Source: Chloroflexota bacterium
Lineage (GTDB): Bacteria > Chloroflexota > Chloroflexia > Thermomicrobiales > UBA6265
DNA: 64,000 bases
Direction: 5' to 3'
Assembly: GCA_023389575.1 (NCBI GenBank)
Contig: JAEWEG010000052.1
Coordinates: 15,367-79,366 of the forward strand
How positions within the stretch are numbered: position 1 is the stretch's first letter; each line of letters opens with the position of its first letter. The translations under genes and the position numbers were made by a program. Shown here in pieces: positions 50,903 through 60,857 of this stretch. The notes below the pieces were generated by a model that was not told the origin of the DNA, ran no database searches, and saw nothing but the letters and a program-made list of their open reading frames with translations.

Positions 50903-53554
50903 ATGTCGTCCGAGATTGCCCGCAACGCCACCCTGGTCGAGACCCTCGACAACGGTCTCACCGTGTTCCTGCGGGAAAAGCACGATGCGCCGGTCGCGTC
51001 CTTCTGGGTCTGGTACCGGGTTGGAAGCCGGAACGAACGGCCCGGCCTGACCGGCATCTCTCACTGGGTGGAGCACATGCAATTCAAGGGCACCCCGTCG
51101 CTCGCCAAGGGGGCCATCTTCGGCGAGGTGTCTCGCGTCGGCGGCACCCTCAACGCCATGACGTCCACCGACTGGACCGCCTATTACGAAACGCTCCCGG
51201 CCGCCCAGCTCGACCTCTCCCTTCGCATCGAGTCCGATCGCATGGTGAATTCCATCTTCGATCCGGAGGAGACTGAGAGCGAGCGCACCGTCATCCTCTC
51301 CGAGCGGCAGGGCGCCGAGAACCGCCCCACCTACCATCTGTCGGAAGAGGTGATCGGCGCGGCGTTCCAGGCCCATCCCTACCGGCACATGGTGATTGGC
51401 TACGAGAACGACCTGCGCCAGATCAGCCGCGACGACCTCTACAACCATTACAAGCAGTACTACGCCCCGAACAACGCCTTCATCAGCGCGGTTGGGGACT
51501 TCGACGCCGCGGAGTTGATGGAGCGGATTCGCCAGGCGTTCGGCGACATCGCCCCGAACGGGGCTGAGCTTCCGCGCGTCGCCCAGGACCCACCGCAGCG
51601 TGGAGAGCGCCGCGTCGTGCTCAAGCGCCCCTCCCCGGCGTCGTACATGATGATGGGCTACCGGATGCCCGGCGCCAGGCACGCGGACGTCCCGGCCCTC
51701 CTCGTCGCCGATGCATTGCTTTCCGGAGCGAAGCCAATGGGCATGGGGGGCGGCAGCGCCATGGGTAGGTCGTCCCGCCTCTACCGCGCGCTGGTCTCCA
51801 CCGGGCTCGCGCGTTCGGCCGGTTCCGGGGCGAACCTCCACATCGATCCGCATCTCTGGACCTTCTCCGCGACGGCCCTGCCCGGGATTGAGCCGGAACG
51901 GATCGAGTCGGCGATCGAGACCGAAATCGAGCGACTGAAGACCGAGCTGGCCAGCGAGGAAGAGTTCGTCAAGGCGCGTAAGCAGATTCGCGCCCAGTAC
52001 GTCTACTCCCGGGAATCCGTTACCGCCGAGGCGTTCTGGCAGGGCCAGATGGAGATCATCGATCACGCGGGACGCGTCGATACGCTCGCGGACGAACTCG
52101 CGGCCGTGACCCCCGAGGATGTCCAGCGCGTCGCCCAGGAATGGCTCGTCACCGGCCAGCGCACGACGGGGTGGCAACTTCCGGACGACGACGTGACCGT
52201 GGCTGGCGTGGACATTCCGGACATCGTCGAACCCGCCGCCTTCACCTCGCCCGAGCCGCAACTCGTCTGGGGACTCGACGGCGGATCAAACTCCCACAAC
52301 TTCCATCGCACCGAATTGTCGAACGGCATCGTGGTCCTCTCGCAGCCTCGACCCGGAGCGGAGACTGTCGAGGCCACCATCAGCTTCGCGGCTGGTCAGT
52401 CGGCCACCGGCGAGCAGGTCGCGGGGCTACCCGCCATCACCGGCAGGATGCTCAACCGCGGCACGGCCCACCATACCTTCGACGAATTCAACGAAGCGGT
52501 CGACGGACTGGGGGCCATGCTCTCGGTGGAGATCGACCGTGACGATATCGACGTGTCGTTCCACAGCCTCGTCGAGGACCTGGACACGATGTTCTCGCTG
52601 GCGGCGGAGATCATTCGCGAACCGTCTTTCCCGGAAGAGGAGCTTGAGAAGGTGCGCCAGCAGGCGATCACCGGCCTGAAGGAGCAGGAATCCGACACTG
52701 GATCGATGGCATCCCGCGCCGTCCGGGAGCAGCTGTATCCGGAGGGGCACCCGTATCGGTTGCCCACGTCCGGCGAAATCGACACGGTCGAGGCGATGAC
52801 CCGCGACGACCTCGCCCGCTATCACCAGCGCGCCTTCGGGCCGAACGTCGCCACCGTCGCGGTGGTCGGCGGTATCAACGATCCGGGGGAAGCCGCCCGT
52901 CACGTCGAGCGAGTCTTCGGGGACTGGACCACTCGTGTCCCGGACGCCCTCGCCGTGCCGGCGATCGATCCTCCGGCGGGAACGATCCGCAAGTCGTACG
53001 TGGTGCGCGGCAAGAGCCAGGCCGATCTCGCCATCGCCTACCCGACGCTGCCTCGCTCGCTGGACAAGCCCTACTTCGCGATCAGCACCGCCAACCTGAT
53101 CCTTGGACAGCTCGGCCTGATGGGACGACTTGGCGCGAATGTCCGTGATCGCCAGGGCCTCGCCTATTACGCCTACAGCTCGTTCGCCGGGGGCCAGGCC
53201 AACAGCACCTGGAACGCCAGGGCCGGCATCGATCCCGGCAATGTCCAGCGCGCCCTTGATGGCATCCTGGAGGAGGTTCGGCGCCTTCGCACGGAGCTGG
53301 TGACCGAGGACGAGATGGCCGACGCCCGCAGTTACCTGATTGGCAGCCTGCCGCTCGGGCTGGAGAGCCTCGGTGGGGTGGTCGGACTCCTGCTGTCCAT
53401 CGAGAAGCATGGGCTTGGACTCGACTACCTCGATCGTTACCCCGGATTCATCGAACAACTCACCCGCGAAGACCTTCTCGCCGCCGCGCAAGCGTATCTC
53501 GACCCAGACCGCCTCGTGATTGGCGTCGCTGGCCCGGAGTCCATCGACCAGTGA
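50903..53554 (+). CDS. M16-family zinc peptidase, two fused halves
   Basis: An 883-residue cytosolic insulinase-type peptidase. The N-terminal half has the inverted zinc motif HWVEH (H54, E57, H58) and the downstream Glu region (ETESERTVILSERQGAE). A second M16 domain pair begins at about 460 (RTELSNGIVVLSQPRPGAE) and lacks HxxEH, but keeps the Arg/Tyr substrate-binding motif NVRDRQGLAYYAYS. So one chain has active plus inactive halves, like pitrilysin-type enzymes, whereas many bacteria use separate M16B subunits. AAGGA precedes the ATG at 50903. It overlaps the MOSC gene by 4 nt (GTGA). Confidence 0.92.
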   Translation: MSSEIARNATLVETLDNGLTVFLREKHDAPVASFWVWYRVGSRNERPGLTGISHWVEHMQFKGTPSLAKGAIFGEVSRVGGTLNAMTSTDWTAYYETLPAAQLDLSLRIESDRMVNSIFDPEETESERTVILSERQGAENRPTYHLSEEVIGAAFQAHPYRHMVIGYENDLRQISRDDLYNHYKQYYAPNNAFISAVGDFDAAELMERIRQAFGDIAPNGAELPRVAQDPPQRGERRVVLKRPSPASYMMMGYRMPGARHADVPALLVADALLSGAKPMGMGGGSAMGRSSRLYRALVSTGLARSAGSGANLHIDPHLWTFSATALPGIEPERIESAIETEIERLKTELASEEEFVKARKQIRAQYVYSRESVTAEAFWQGQMEIIDHAGRVDTLADELAAVTPEDVQRVAQEWLVTGQRTTGWQLPDDDVTVAGVDIPDIVEPAAFTSPEPQLVWGLDGGSNSHNFHRTELSNGIVVLSQPRPGAETVEATISFAAGQSATGEQVAGLPAITGRMLNRGTAHHTFDEFNEAVDGLGAMLSVEIDRDDIDVSFHSLVEDLDTMFSLAAEIIREPSFPEEELEKVRQQAITGLKEQESDTGSMASRAVREQLYPEGHPYRLPTSGEIDTVEAMTRDDLARYHQRAFGPNVATVAVVGGINDPGEAARHVERVFGDWTTRVPDALAVPAIDPPAGTIRKSYVVRGKSQADLAIAYPTLPRSLDKPYFAISTANLILGQLGLMGRLGANVRDRQGLAYYAYSSFAGGQANSTWNARAGIDPGNVQRALDGILEEVRRLRTELVTEDEMADARSYLIGSLPLGLESLGGVVGLLLSIEKHGLGLDYLDRYPGFIEQLTREDLLAAAQAYLDPDRLVIGVAGPESIDQ

Positions 53555-54186
53555 CCGACGTCCACGAAACCATTCAGCTCGTCCGCGTCGCCGCCGGGAT
53601 GCCTCGCGTCATCGGCCAGAATCGCGATGGCGATGTCCTCAGCGGCATCGCCAAGCGGGAGTTGAACCAGCCGAACATCATCGTCCGCCAGACCAATATC
53701 GACGGCGACGGCCAGGCCGACCTCCGGAATCATGGAGGCATCGACAAGGCGGTCTACTGCTATCCGCGCGAGCACCGTGCCCGGTGGGCCGAGGAGATCG
53801 GCTACGACCAGGAGGAAGCCCCGTTCGGTGAGAACCTGTCGGTCACCGGCATCTTCGAGGACGAGGCCCGCATTGGCGATGTCTGGCAATGGGGAACCGC
53901 CATCCTGCAAATCAGCCAGCCGCGATGGCCCTGCTACAAGCTGGCGATGCACAGCGGACACCGGGACATGGTGAAGCGGTTCGTCGAGTCGGGCCGGAGT
54001 GGCTGGTACCTGCGGGTACTGCAGGAAGGCGTCGCCCCGACGTCAGGTGCCATCCAGATTGTGGAACGCGATGATCTGGAGGTCACGGTCCGGGAGGCGA
54101 TGCTCGCCCGGCGCGGGAAACTCGACCCCTCGGAGGCCACCCGTGTTTACGAGCACCCAGCACTGGCCGCCGCCTGGGCGCCATAG
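53551..54186 (+). CDS. MOSC-domain protein, YiiM type
   Basis: A 211-residue protein matching the YiiM branch of MOSC (molybdenum-cofactor sulfurase C-terminal-like) domains: RNHGGIDKAVYCYP, FGENLSVTGI, AILQISQPRWPCYKLA with the conserved Cys, and GRSGWYLRVLQEGV. YiiM relatives carry a molybdenum cofactor and reduce N-hydroxylated compounds; that activity here is inferred from family only. GTG overlaps the M16 stop. Confidence 0.9.
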   Translation: MTDVHETIQLVRVAAGMPRVIGQNRDGDVLSGIAKRELNQPNIIVRQTNIDGDGQADLRNHGGIDKAVYCYPREHRARWAEEIGYDQEEAPFGENLSVTGIFEDEARIGDVWQWGTAILQISQPRWPCYKLAMHSGHRDMVKRFVESGRSGWYLRVLQEGVAPTSGAIQIVERDDLEVTVREAMLARRGKLDPSEATRVYEHPALAAAWAP

Positions 54187-54205
54187 CGCCGATCGACACC
54201 AAACA

Positions 54206-54230
54206 GTAGGGGAGAACCTCGTGTTCTCCC
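54206..54230. terminator. Convergent-gene terminator hairpin, second copy of a dispersed repeat
   Basis: GGGGAGAAC (54209-54217, pairing through GGGAGAAC) and GTTCTCCC (54223-54230) form the stem between the convergent MOSC and pyruvate kinase genes. The 25-nt segment is the exact reverse complement of 643-667. Confidence 0.65.
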
Positions 54231-54265
54231 TGGATTCCCCTAGGGGAGCGTCTCGGCCAGGCCGA

Positions 54266-55723
54266 TCAGGTTCCGAGCTGCCGGTAGTGCACCAGGTTGG
54301 TTTGTCCGGCCCGGTCCGTCATCGGCAGCGAACCCACGATGAGCACCCACTCGTTCAGCCCAGCCAGTCCGGCCTCGGCGATTGCCTGGCCGGCCTTCTT
54401 GAACAGCGAGTCCGGGTCGGGCTCCACTGGCACCACCACGCTCTCCACGCCCCAGACCAGGTTCAGCCGCCGGGCGACCTCCTCGGTGTCCGCGACCGCG
54501 ATCAGGGGCGGGTCTGGCCGGTACTTGGCGATGCGCTTCACCGCTCCACCGGTCTTGGTGAACACCACCATGTGCTGGGCGGGTGAGTGCTCGCCCAACT
54601 GGAACGCCGCCCGCGCGATGGCATCGGCGAATCGTTCCACCGGGCCGGCGCTTTCGCTCGCCAACGCGATCTCGGAGGCGGCGGTGGAGCGAATCGTTGC
54701 GCCTTTCTCCACCTCGCGAATGATGCGGTCCATGACCCGCACCGCCTCGACCGGGTACGCGCCGATCGCGGACTCCGCCGAGAGCATCACGGCGTCGGTG
54801 CCGTCCCACACCGCGTTGGCCACGTCGCTCGTTTCGGCCCGGGTGGCGACCGGATGCTCGATCATCGACTCCATCATCTGCGTGGCGGTGATGACCGGAA
54901 CGCCCAGGCGGTTGGAGACCTGAATGATGTCCTTCTGCGCCCGGGGCACCCGCTCCGGTGGCAGCTGAACGCCGAGGTCACCCCGGGCGACCATCACGCC
55001 GTCCGACGCTCCAGCGATCTCCTCGAGGTTTTCCAGCGCCTGCGAGCGCTCGATCTTCGCGATGATTCCTGGCTGTTCGCCCGCGTGCTTGTTCGCTTCG
55101 TCCCGGGCCGCCTGCACGTCCGATGCGTCGTTGATGAAACTCAGGCCCAGGAAATCCACGCCAAGGCCCACGGCGAACTCGACATCGCGCTTGTCGGCCT
55201 CGGTCAGCGCCCCGCCGGTGATCGGCGCGCCGGGCAGCGTCACGCCCTGGCGCTCCTTGAGCTTGCCCCCGCGAACGACCGTCGACGTCGCGAACTCGTC
55301 GCCGACGGCATCGACCACGAGTTCGATCAGGCCGTCCGAAATGAGCACCCGGGAGCCTTGCTCGATCACGTTGAGCAGGTTGTCGTAGTTGATGCCGATC
55401 GTGTCCGACGTACAGAGCATCCCACCGGTTGGGTAGAGCCGCACGCTGGCGCCGTTCTCGATGTCCACTGATCCGCCTGGCGTGGACTGGCCGGCGGTGC
55501 GGATCTTCAGGCCCTGCAGGTCGAACAGGATCGGCACGCGAATCCCCAGGCGGTCAGCCGCCTCGCGGGTGTTGCGAATCCGCAGTTCCCGCTCGGCCTG
55601 CGTGCCGTGGGCCGCGTTGATCCGCACGACATTCGCGCCAGCCTGGAGAAGTTCCGTGAGTTGTTCGATGGAATCGCCGCTCGACGGTCCAAGCGTTGCA
55701 ACAATCTTTACCCGGCGATCCAT
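54266..55723 (-). CDS. pyk: Pyruvate kinase, potassium-independent signature
   Basis: Makes pyruvate and ATP from phosphoenolpyruvate and ADP. Present: KIVATLGP, GIIAKIERSQAL (catalytic Lys), MVARGDLGVQLP (metal site), ITATQMMESM. The potassium site is changed: NFSH reads NAAH (36-39), and DTKGPEIR reads DLQGLKIR (68-75), so the usual Thr113 is Leu69 and Glu117 is Lys73. In the family, Lys117 with Leu/Ile/Val113 marks enzymes that do not need K+. Length 485. AAGGAG lies upstream of the ATG. Confidence 0.94.
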   Translation of the reverse strand: MDRRVKIVATLGPSSGDSIEQLTELLQAGANVVRINAAHGTQAERELRIRNTREAADRLGIRVPILFDLQGLKIRTAGQSTPGGSVDIENGASVRLYPTGGMLCTSDTIGINYDNLLNVIEQGSRVLISDGLIELVVDAVGDEFATSTVVRGGKLKERQGVTLPGAPITGGALTEADKRDVEFAVGLGVDFLGLSFINDASDVQAARDEANKHAGEQPGIIAKIERSQALENLEEIAGASDGVMVARGDLGVQLPPERVPRAQKDIIQVSNRLGVPVITATQMMESMIEHPVATRAETSDVANAVWDGTDAVMLSAESAIGAYPVEAVRVMDRIIREVEKGATIRSTAASEIALASESAGPVERFADAIARAAFQLGEHSPAQHMVVFTKTGGAVKRIAKYRPDPPLIAVADTEEVARRLNLVWGVESVVVPVEPDPDSLFKKAGQAIAEAGLAGLNEWVLIVGSLPMTDRAGQTNLVHYRQLGT

Positions 55724-55865
55724 AAATGTCGGCGCTCCTTGTGAACGGGGGTGGCAAGGCAGACCAGGGTCGACTGCCCGTGAATGTCTCCATGGTAGCA
55801 ACACTTCGCCACGCTGGGCCATGACAACGACCCCGCCACCACGCGCCGGATCGAGCGACGCGGCG

Positions 55866-55899
55866 AAAAGGGGGCCCGCCGCGATGGCGAGCCCCCTTT
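55866..55899 (-). terminator. Terminator of the MacB/FtsX-like permease gene
   Basis: AAAGGGGGC (55867-55875) pairs with GCCCCCTTT (55891-55899); on the minus strand the stem runs into TTTTC. It lies 22 nt past the permease stop and upstream of pyk. Confidence 0.85.
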
Positions 55900-55920
55900 G
55901 TCGAGTGATTTCGCTGGATG

Positions 55921-58900
55921 CTACTCGTATCGCAACGCTTCCGCCGGGATGACCCGCGATGCCTGCCGCGCGGGAATCCACGCCATCAGCAGCGCCGCCA
56001 CGATCGACAGCGACAGCGTCACGATGATCGTGTCCCATGGAACAATGAACGAGACCGAACCGCCCGCGCCTTCGGTGAAGGATTCGCTGGTCATCAGGGT
56101 GTAGGCCAGGATCAGCCCGAACACCGCCCCGGCGAGAACACCCAGGATCACGATGATCGTGGACTCGAGCACGAACGCCTGCTGCACCACCCGCCGCTGC
56201 ACGCCGAGCGCGCGAAGCATGCCGATCTGCTGGCGACGTTCCACCACCGCCCGGTAGGCGATCACGCCCACCGCCGCGATGCCGACGATCAATCCGAGTC
56301 CCATGAAGCCCTGGAGGACGTACATGAATGACTGCTGAGTGGACTGATCGTCCTTCATCTGCTGCTCCAGATCGGTCGCGACCGCGCCATAGGGCAGCAG
56401 GTTGACCTCGATCTGCCGGGCGACCTCGTCGGGATCGGCGCCATCGGCCACATGGACGTAGTACGACACATCGGTTGGACCGTTGGCCGGGAAAATGGCC
56501 TCGGAAGTGGGCGTGCCGACGTAGGCGCCGAAGAGCATCGAGAACTCGTCATCGATCACTCCAATCACGCGTACCTGGTGCTCCTGGTCATCCCCGGTCT
56601 GCACCGTGATCGAGGGAGCGTCGAAAGTGCCTTCGTTCGAGGTTCCGGCCATGGTCGAGACCGGCTCGCCAAACCCGGCTGGCGCGCCTTCCGCCAGCCC
56701 GACGTTGATCACCATCACGTCCGGTTCGGTCCGCAATGCCTCAATGATCGCCTCGTCACTGTCATAGCCGTTGGCGCGGGCCTGGAACGTGAGGTCGCTG
56801 CCGTCGAGCCAGGCGTTGTCCACCGTCGATGTCTCCAGGCCGGAGAGGTCGCCATCGGAGTCGATGAACTGGGTGCCGCCCTGGTTCGGGTAGTCCACGC
56901 GGCCGATCGAAGCGATCTGGCTGGTGTCCACGCCAGTGGATTCAAGGGTGGCCTGGAAGTCCTCGACCGGATTCTCCTTGGCCACGTTGACCCGCACGTC
57001 CCAGCCAGCGTAGGCCTTGTCGTTCAGGAACGCGGCCGCGAAGTTGGAATTGATGGCGGCGATCATCACCAGCGAGAACACGATCAGGCTGAACATGGCG
57101 ATCGTCATGCCCGTCCGGCCTTTGTTCGCGCCGGGGTACGCCACGGCCAGTCGCGACGCGAGCAGGAAGCCCTTCACGCGGCTGCCAAGGTGCTCGACCA
57201 CGGACAGCACCGAGTCAAGGTTCTGCACGATGATCAGCGTGGACGCTGCCACAATACAGATGCCCGACACGAAGAACATTTCGATGTTGCCGTTCATCTC
57301 GCCGAAGAGATTGCTGAATGCTTCTTCAGGCAGCAACCAGAACACGAGCGTGATCAGGCCGGCGATGGTCAGTACCGGCCGCGACTTCATGCCGAAGTAG
57401 GTCAGAATGCCAGCCAGGCCGAACGGGATCAGCGTGAACCCGATCGTGAATGGAGCTTGCTGCTCCACATTCAATCCGGTCACCAGCAGCAATGCACCCG
57501 CCACGATCATGACGATCGACCAGATCAACTGCTTGCGGTTTCGCTTGGCCACGTACGCATCGGGAATGTCGCGAACCGCCGCCACGATGTTGAGCCGGCT
57601 TACGCGCCAGGACGAAATGGCCACGGCGAGGAAGGTGATCACCACCCCAAGGCAGTACGCGATGACGAGGCTGCGCGGCTCGAAGTGGGGCGTGATATCG
57701 AAGGCATCGCCAAGCAACGCTTTGAACGCCTGCGAGATGCCCCAGGCCGCCGCCACGCCGAGGGCGGTGCCGACGATACCCGAGAGCAGCGTGTACCCGG
57801 CTCCTTCCGAAAGGAATTGCTGGATCAGTTGCCGCCGTTGGGCGCCAACCGCCCGGGTCATGCCCATCTCGGCTCGTCGCTCGGCCGCCAGCATGGTGAA
57901 GATGAGCACGATGAGCAGGATGCCGACGCCGATCGAAAACAGGCCGAACACGATGAAGAACGTCACGAAGATGCTGGCCACGAGTTCGGCGATCTCGACA
58001 TTGTCCTGCTTGATCGGCACCGCGCCGAGGTTGTCGTCCGCCAGGGCCTCGTTGAGCGTCGCGGTCACCGAATCGCTGTGCGTCAGGCCGCCTTCGGCGT
58101 CGCCGGAGTTGGAGACCGCGACGGCGGAGATCTGGCCTTCCTGGCCCGTCAATTGCTGGAGCCGGGCGAGGCTCATCAGCGCGCCGGACTCGCTGACGTT
58201 CACGGTGCCGGTGATGACGCTGTCCGGCACGATGCCGGCCACCGTGGCGGTGTATGGCTCGTTCGCGACGAAGAAGACCACGGTGTCGCCGGTCGAGGCG
58301 GCGAGGTCGTCGGCGGCGTTCTCGCTCAGGTAGATGCCTGTATCGCCAAGCTCGTCGACGTTGATCGCGGTGCCATTGGTGTCGTTGACGCCGCCAATAT
58401 GGTCGATCGAGTCCTGGCTGAGGCCGGCGATGTTCACGCCTGGCTCGGTGCCGGTCGCGATTTGCGACAGCGAGTCCATGTCCGTCGCGCCAGTTGGGTC
58501 GTTTGTGCCGACGTTGACGAACGGGGCCCGGCTGAACAGCACGCCAGCCACGCCGTCGATCTCGTCGTTCCCCTCGGCCACGTCGCGCACGAGTTGGACC
58601 GAGTCCTCAGGGATGGTTCGCAGGAACGCCTGCGCGATGTTGGGATCTTCGTCGGGGTTGTTGTCGTAAACAATGATCTCGTCGAGCGGGCCAAGGCCAT
58701 CCACCGCCGCGCTCCGCACCGAGTAGTTGAGCGTGTCGCCGGTGCCCAGCGCCGCCGACATGATAAGCGTCGCCAGCATCAGGCCAACCACGATAAGCGT
58801 GGTTTGGGCCTTGCGGCGGGGGATGTTCCTGATGCCCAGCTTGAAGATCACGGGGCGGCGCCAGGCGATGAACGCGACGGAGAGCAAACAGATCCCCAGC

Positions 58901-58956
58901 ATCACCAGCAGCACCACCATGATCGATTGCATGGGTATGCCAAAGAGTTTTTCCAT
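55921..58956 (-). CDS. Large ABC transporter permease, FtsX/MacB superfamily
   Basis: A 1011-residue membrane protein. Two helices at the N-terminus (MVVLLVMLGICLLSVAF; TTLIVVGLMLATLIMS) lead into a roughly 250-residue extracytoplasmic domain, then an FtsX core (FFIVFGLFSIGVGILLIVLIF, RRAEMGMTRAVGAQRRQLIQQF; both cut here: FSIGVGILLIVLIF, MGMTRAVGAQRRQLIQQF), several more helices, a second extracytoplasmic domain (about 650-870) and a closing FtsX core (RRQQIGMLRALGVQRRVVQQ). This duplicated layout is typical of lipoprotein/peptide exporters of monoderms. GGAAGG precedes the ATG. It pairs with the ATPase gene 56 nt upstream. Confidence 0.92.
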   Translation of the reverse strand: MEKLFGIPMQSIMVVLLVMLGICLLSVAFIAWRRPVIFKLGIRNIPRRKAQTTLIVVGLMLATLIMSAALGTGDTLNYSVRSAAVDGLGPLDEIIVYDNNPDEDPNIAQAFLRTIPEDSVQLVRDVAEGNDEIDGVAGVLFSRAPFVNVGTNDPTGATDMDSLSQIATGTEPGVNIAGLSQDSIDHIGGVNDTNGTAINVDELGDTGIYLSENAADDLAASTGDTVVFFVANEPYTATVAGIVPDSVITGTVNVSESGALMSLARLQQLTGQEGQISAVAVSNSGDAEGGLTHSDSVTATLNEALADDNLGAVPIKQDNVEIAELVASIFVTFFIVFGLFSIGVGILLIVLIFTMLAAERRAEMGMTRAVGAQRRQLIQQFLSEGAGYTLLSGIVGTALGVAAAWGISQAFKALLGDAFDITPHFEPRSLVIAYCLGVVITFLAVAISSWRVSRLNIVAAVRDIPDAYVAKRNRKQLIWSIVMIVAGALLLVTGLNVEQQAPFTIGFTLIPFGLAGILTYFGMKSRPVLTIAGLITLVFWLLPEEAFSNLFGEMNGNIEMFFVSGICIVAASTLIIVQNLDSVLSVVEHLGSRVKGFLLASRLAVAYPGANKGRTGMTIAMFSLIVFSLVMIAAINSNFAAAFLNDKAYAGWDVRVNVAKENPVEDFQATLESTGVDTSQIASIGRVDYPNQGGTQFIDSDGDLSGLETSTVDNAWLDGSDLTFQARANGYDSDEAIIEALRTEPDVMVINVGLAEGAPAGFGEPVSTMAGTSNEGTFDAPSITVQTGDDQEHQVRVIGVIDDEFSMLFGAYVGTPTSEAIFPANGPTDVSYYVHVADGADPDEVARQIEVNLLPYGAVATDLEQQMKDDQSTQQSFMYVLQGFMGLGLIVGIAAVGVIAYRAVVERRQQIGMLRALGVQRRVVQQAFVLESTIIVILGVLAGAVFGLILAYTLMTSESFTEGAGGSVSFIVPWDTIIVTLSLSIVAALLMAWIPARQASRVIPAEALRYE

Positions 58957-59012
58957 CGAGGGTTACCTTCCGGGATGAACCGTCACCGCGCGAGCGCGGC
59001 GCCGGGGTGATG

Positions 59013-59816
59013 TCATGCCTGGGCGACGAGCTGGTCTTCCTGGTTGTCGAAGATCGGCCTGGTTCCATCGGGCAGTGGCTGTGCCTCCGGGAATTCCTCG
59101 CCGACGATCGAGCCGTCCTGCATGCGCACGATCCGGTGGGCCAGGTTGCCCACGCCCTGGTCGTGCGTAACCAGCACGATCGTCAGGCCACGTTCCCGGT
59201 TGAGCGTTCGCAGCAGGTTCATGATGTCGCCAGCCGACTTTGAGTCCAGCGCGCCTGTCGGCTCGTCCGCCCACACGATGGCCGGGTTGTTCACCAGGGA
59301 TCGCGCGATGGTCACGCGCTGCCGCTGACCGCCGGAGAGTTCGGCCGGCCGGTGGTGGGCCCAGTCCTTGAGTCCCACGATTTCGAGGGCCTCGAGCGCC
59401 CGCTTTCGCGACTCGGATGGCTTCACGTTGGCCACCAGCAGCGGCAGCTCCACGTTCTCGACCGCGCTCAGCACCGGCAGCAGGTTGTACACCTGGAAGA
59501 TGAACCCCATCCGCCGGGCCCGGTAGTTGGTGCGCTTCTTGTCGCCCATCTCGGCGAGGTCCTCGCCGTCGAGCCAAATCGTGCCTTCGTCGATGTCGTC
59601 GAGGCCTGAGAGGCAGTTGAGCAGGGTCGTCTTGCCGCAACCAGACGGACCCATCACCGCCACCATCTCCCCGCGTCGCACCGCGAAGTCGATTCCCTTG
59701 AGCGCGTGCAGTTTCGCGTTGCCGGTGTCGTAGATCTTCACGACGCCTTTGGCCTGGATGATGCCGTTCGATTCGTTAATGGAAGACGTATCGTTTTTTC
59801 GCTTTCTCAGAACCAT
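59013..59816 (-). CDS. ABC transporter ATPase, MacB/LolD type
   Basis: A 267-residue ATPase for the large permease. GPSGCGKTTLLNCLSGLDDI (Walker A), FIFQVYNLLPVLSAVENVELP (Q-loop, MacB-like; cut: FQVYNLLPVLSAVENVE), LSGGQRQRVTIARSL and VWADEPTGALDSKSA, and LVTHDQGVG. Its start (ATG at 59816) is preceded by GAGGGG. Substrate of the exporter unknown (lipoprotein, peptide or antimicrobial). Confidence 0.92.
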   Translation of the reverse strand: MVLRKRKNDTSSINESNGIIQAKGVVKIYDTGNAKLHALKGIDFAVRRGEMVAVMGPSGCGKTTLLNCLSGLDDIDEGTIWLDGEDLAEMGDKKRTNYRARRMGFIFQVYNLLPVLSAVENVELPLLVANVKPSESRKRALEALEIVGLKDWAHHRPAELSGGQRQRVTIARSLVNNPAIVWADEPTGALDSKSAGDIMNLLRTLNRERGLTIVLVTHDQGVGNLAHRIVRMQDGSIVGEEFPEAQPLPDGTRPIFDNQEDQLVAQA

Positions 59817-60155
59817 ATGTGTTAATCCCCTCACATGGTGTGCCGCCGGGGCGACTGTTGCATTCACAAAGCAGGCAATCGCGCTGGAAGGCCAATGATC
59901 CTCCCAGCAGGCCTTCGGTTTCGTACCCAACACTAACGCGGCACGCAGGGGGTTTCGCGTCAAAAATGTTACAGAAGGATGGATGTCGTGACACGTCCGG
60001 TCGATCCTGGCCGGTTGCCCGATGTGGTACGCTGCACCACCCTCCACGGAGGGCGATTCATCAGTCAGGACGCGGCTATCGAAGGGTTGCCGCCTCCCCT
60101 ATGATGGAATCAGGGCCGATTGGCCGGCCCGTGGGTGAGAAGGGACGTGGCGGTC
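59817..60155. other. 339-bp divergent region between exporter and osmoprotectant operons
   Basis: Seen: on the plus strand a -10-like TATGAT (60100-60105) 50 nt before the permease start; a small hairpin GTGGT (60024-60028)/ACCAC (60036-60040); on the minus strand TTGACG (59963-59958) without a -10 at 17 nt. No gene is recognised. Confidence 0.45.
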
Positions 60156-60857
60156 GTGGATGCGTTGACGTCGACCTGGAATTTCATACGGGACAATCAG
60201 GATCGATTCAACGACTTGCTCGTATCGCATGTGCGTATCAGCATGGTTGCCCTCCTCATCGCGGTTGCGTTGTATGTTCCGCTGGGCGTGCTGTTCGCGC
60301 GGTGGGACCGGGTCGGATCACCCGCCGTCGGGGTGCTCGCGTCATTGCGCGTCATCCCATCCCTGGCACTGGTCTTCATCTTCGTGCCGTGGCTCGGCTT
60401 CGGGTATCGACCCGCGTTGCTCGCGCTGGTGCTGCTCGCGGCGCCGCCAGTTCTCATCAACACGTTCGCGGGGTTGCGCGGTATCGATCCGGCGGCCATC
60501 GAGGCGGCCCGTGGCCTGGGAATGAACCCCTACCAGGTGTTCTTCAAGGTCCAGTTGCCGCTTGCGTTGCCGCTTCTGCTGGCAGGCATCAGGAATGCCG
60601 CCGTGGAGATCATCGCCAGCGCCACGCTCGCGTCGTTGATTGGGGTGAAAACACTCGGGCAGTTCATCTTCACTGGCATCTCGCTGCTCGATGTGACCTA
60701 TCTCCTTGCTGGCGGATTGCCAATCGTGGCGCTGGTGCTCATCATCGAAATGGTCTTCGGCACGCTGGAACGGCTCGTCACGCCGTCCAGGCGCCAGTCC
60801 CGACCATCTCGCATCCTGTCCCGGTTTACGTCGAACGAAAGGGTCTCAACCGCATGA
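60156..60857 (+). CDS. Osmoprotectant (OpuC/ProW-like) ABC permease 1
   Basis: A 233-residue permease with five or six helices, family of glycine betaine/carnitine/choline importers. The EAA loop is IEAARGLGMNPYQVFFKVQLP. FVPWLGFGYRPALLALVLLAAPPVLINT is characteristic (cut: GFGYRPALLALVLLAAPPV). The GTG at 60156 is chosen because GAAGGGA lies at usable spacing; GTG 60147 or TTG 60120 are alternatives. Overlaps the receptor gene (ATGA). Confidence 0.9.
   Translation: MDALTSTWNFIRDNQDRFNDLLVSHVRISMVALLIAVALYVPLGVLFARWDRVGSPAVGVLASLRVIPSLALVFIFVPWLGFGYRPALLALVLLAAPPVLINTFAGLRGIDPAAIEAARGLGMNPYQVFFKVQLPLALPLLLAGIRNAAVEIIASATLASLIGVKTLGQFIFTGISLLDVTYLLAGGLPIVALVLIIEMVFGTLERLVTPSRRQSRPSRILSRFTSNERVSTA

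Noticed and set aside
50609..52261. A 550-codon minus-strand open frame opposite the M16 peptidase
   Set aside because: No recognisable domain, and the plus strand carries a complete peptidase with its zinc motif.
56452..59010. An 852-codon plus-strand open frame opposite the FtsX-like permease
   Set aside because: Its translation is rich in His/Arg/Glu/Asp with no domain motifs; it is the reverse-strand shadow of a strongly GC-biased gene.
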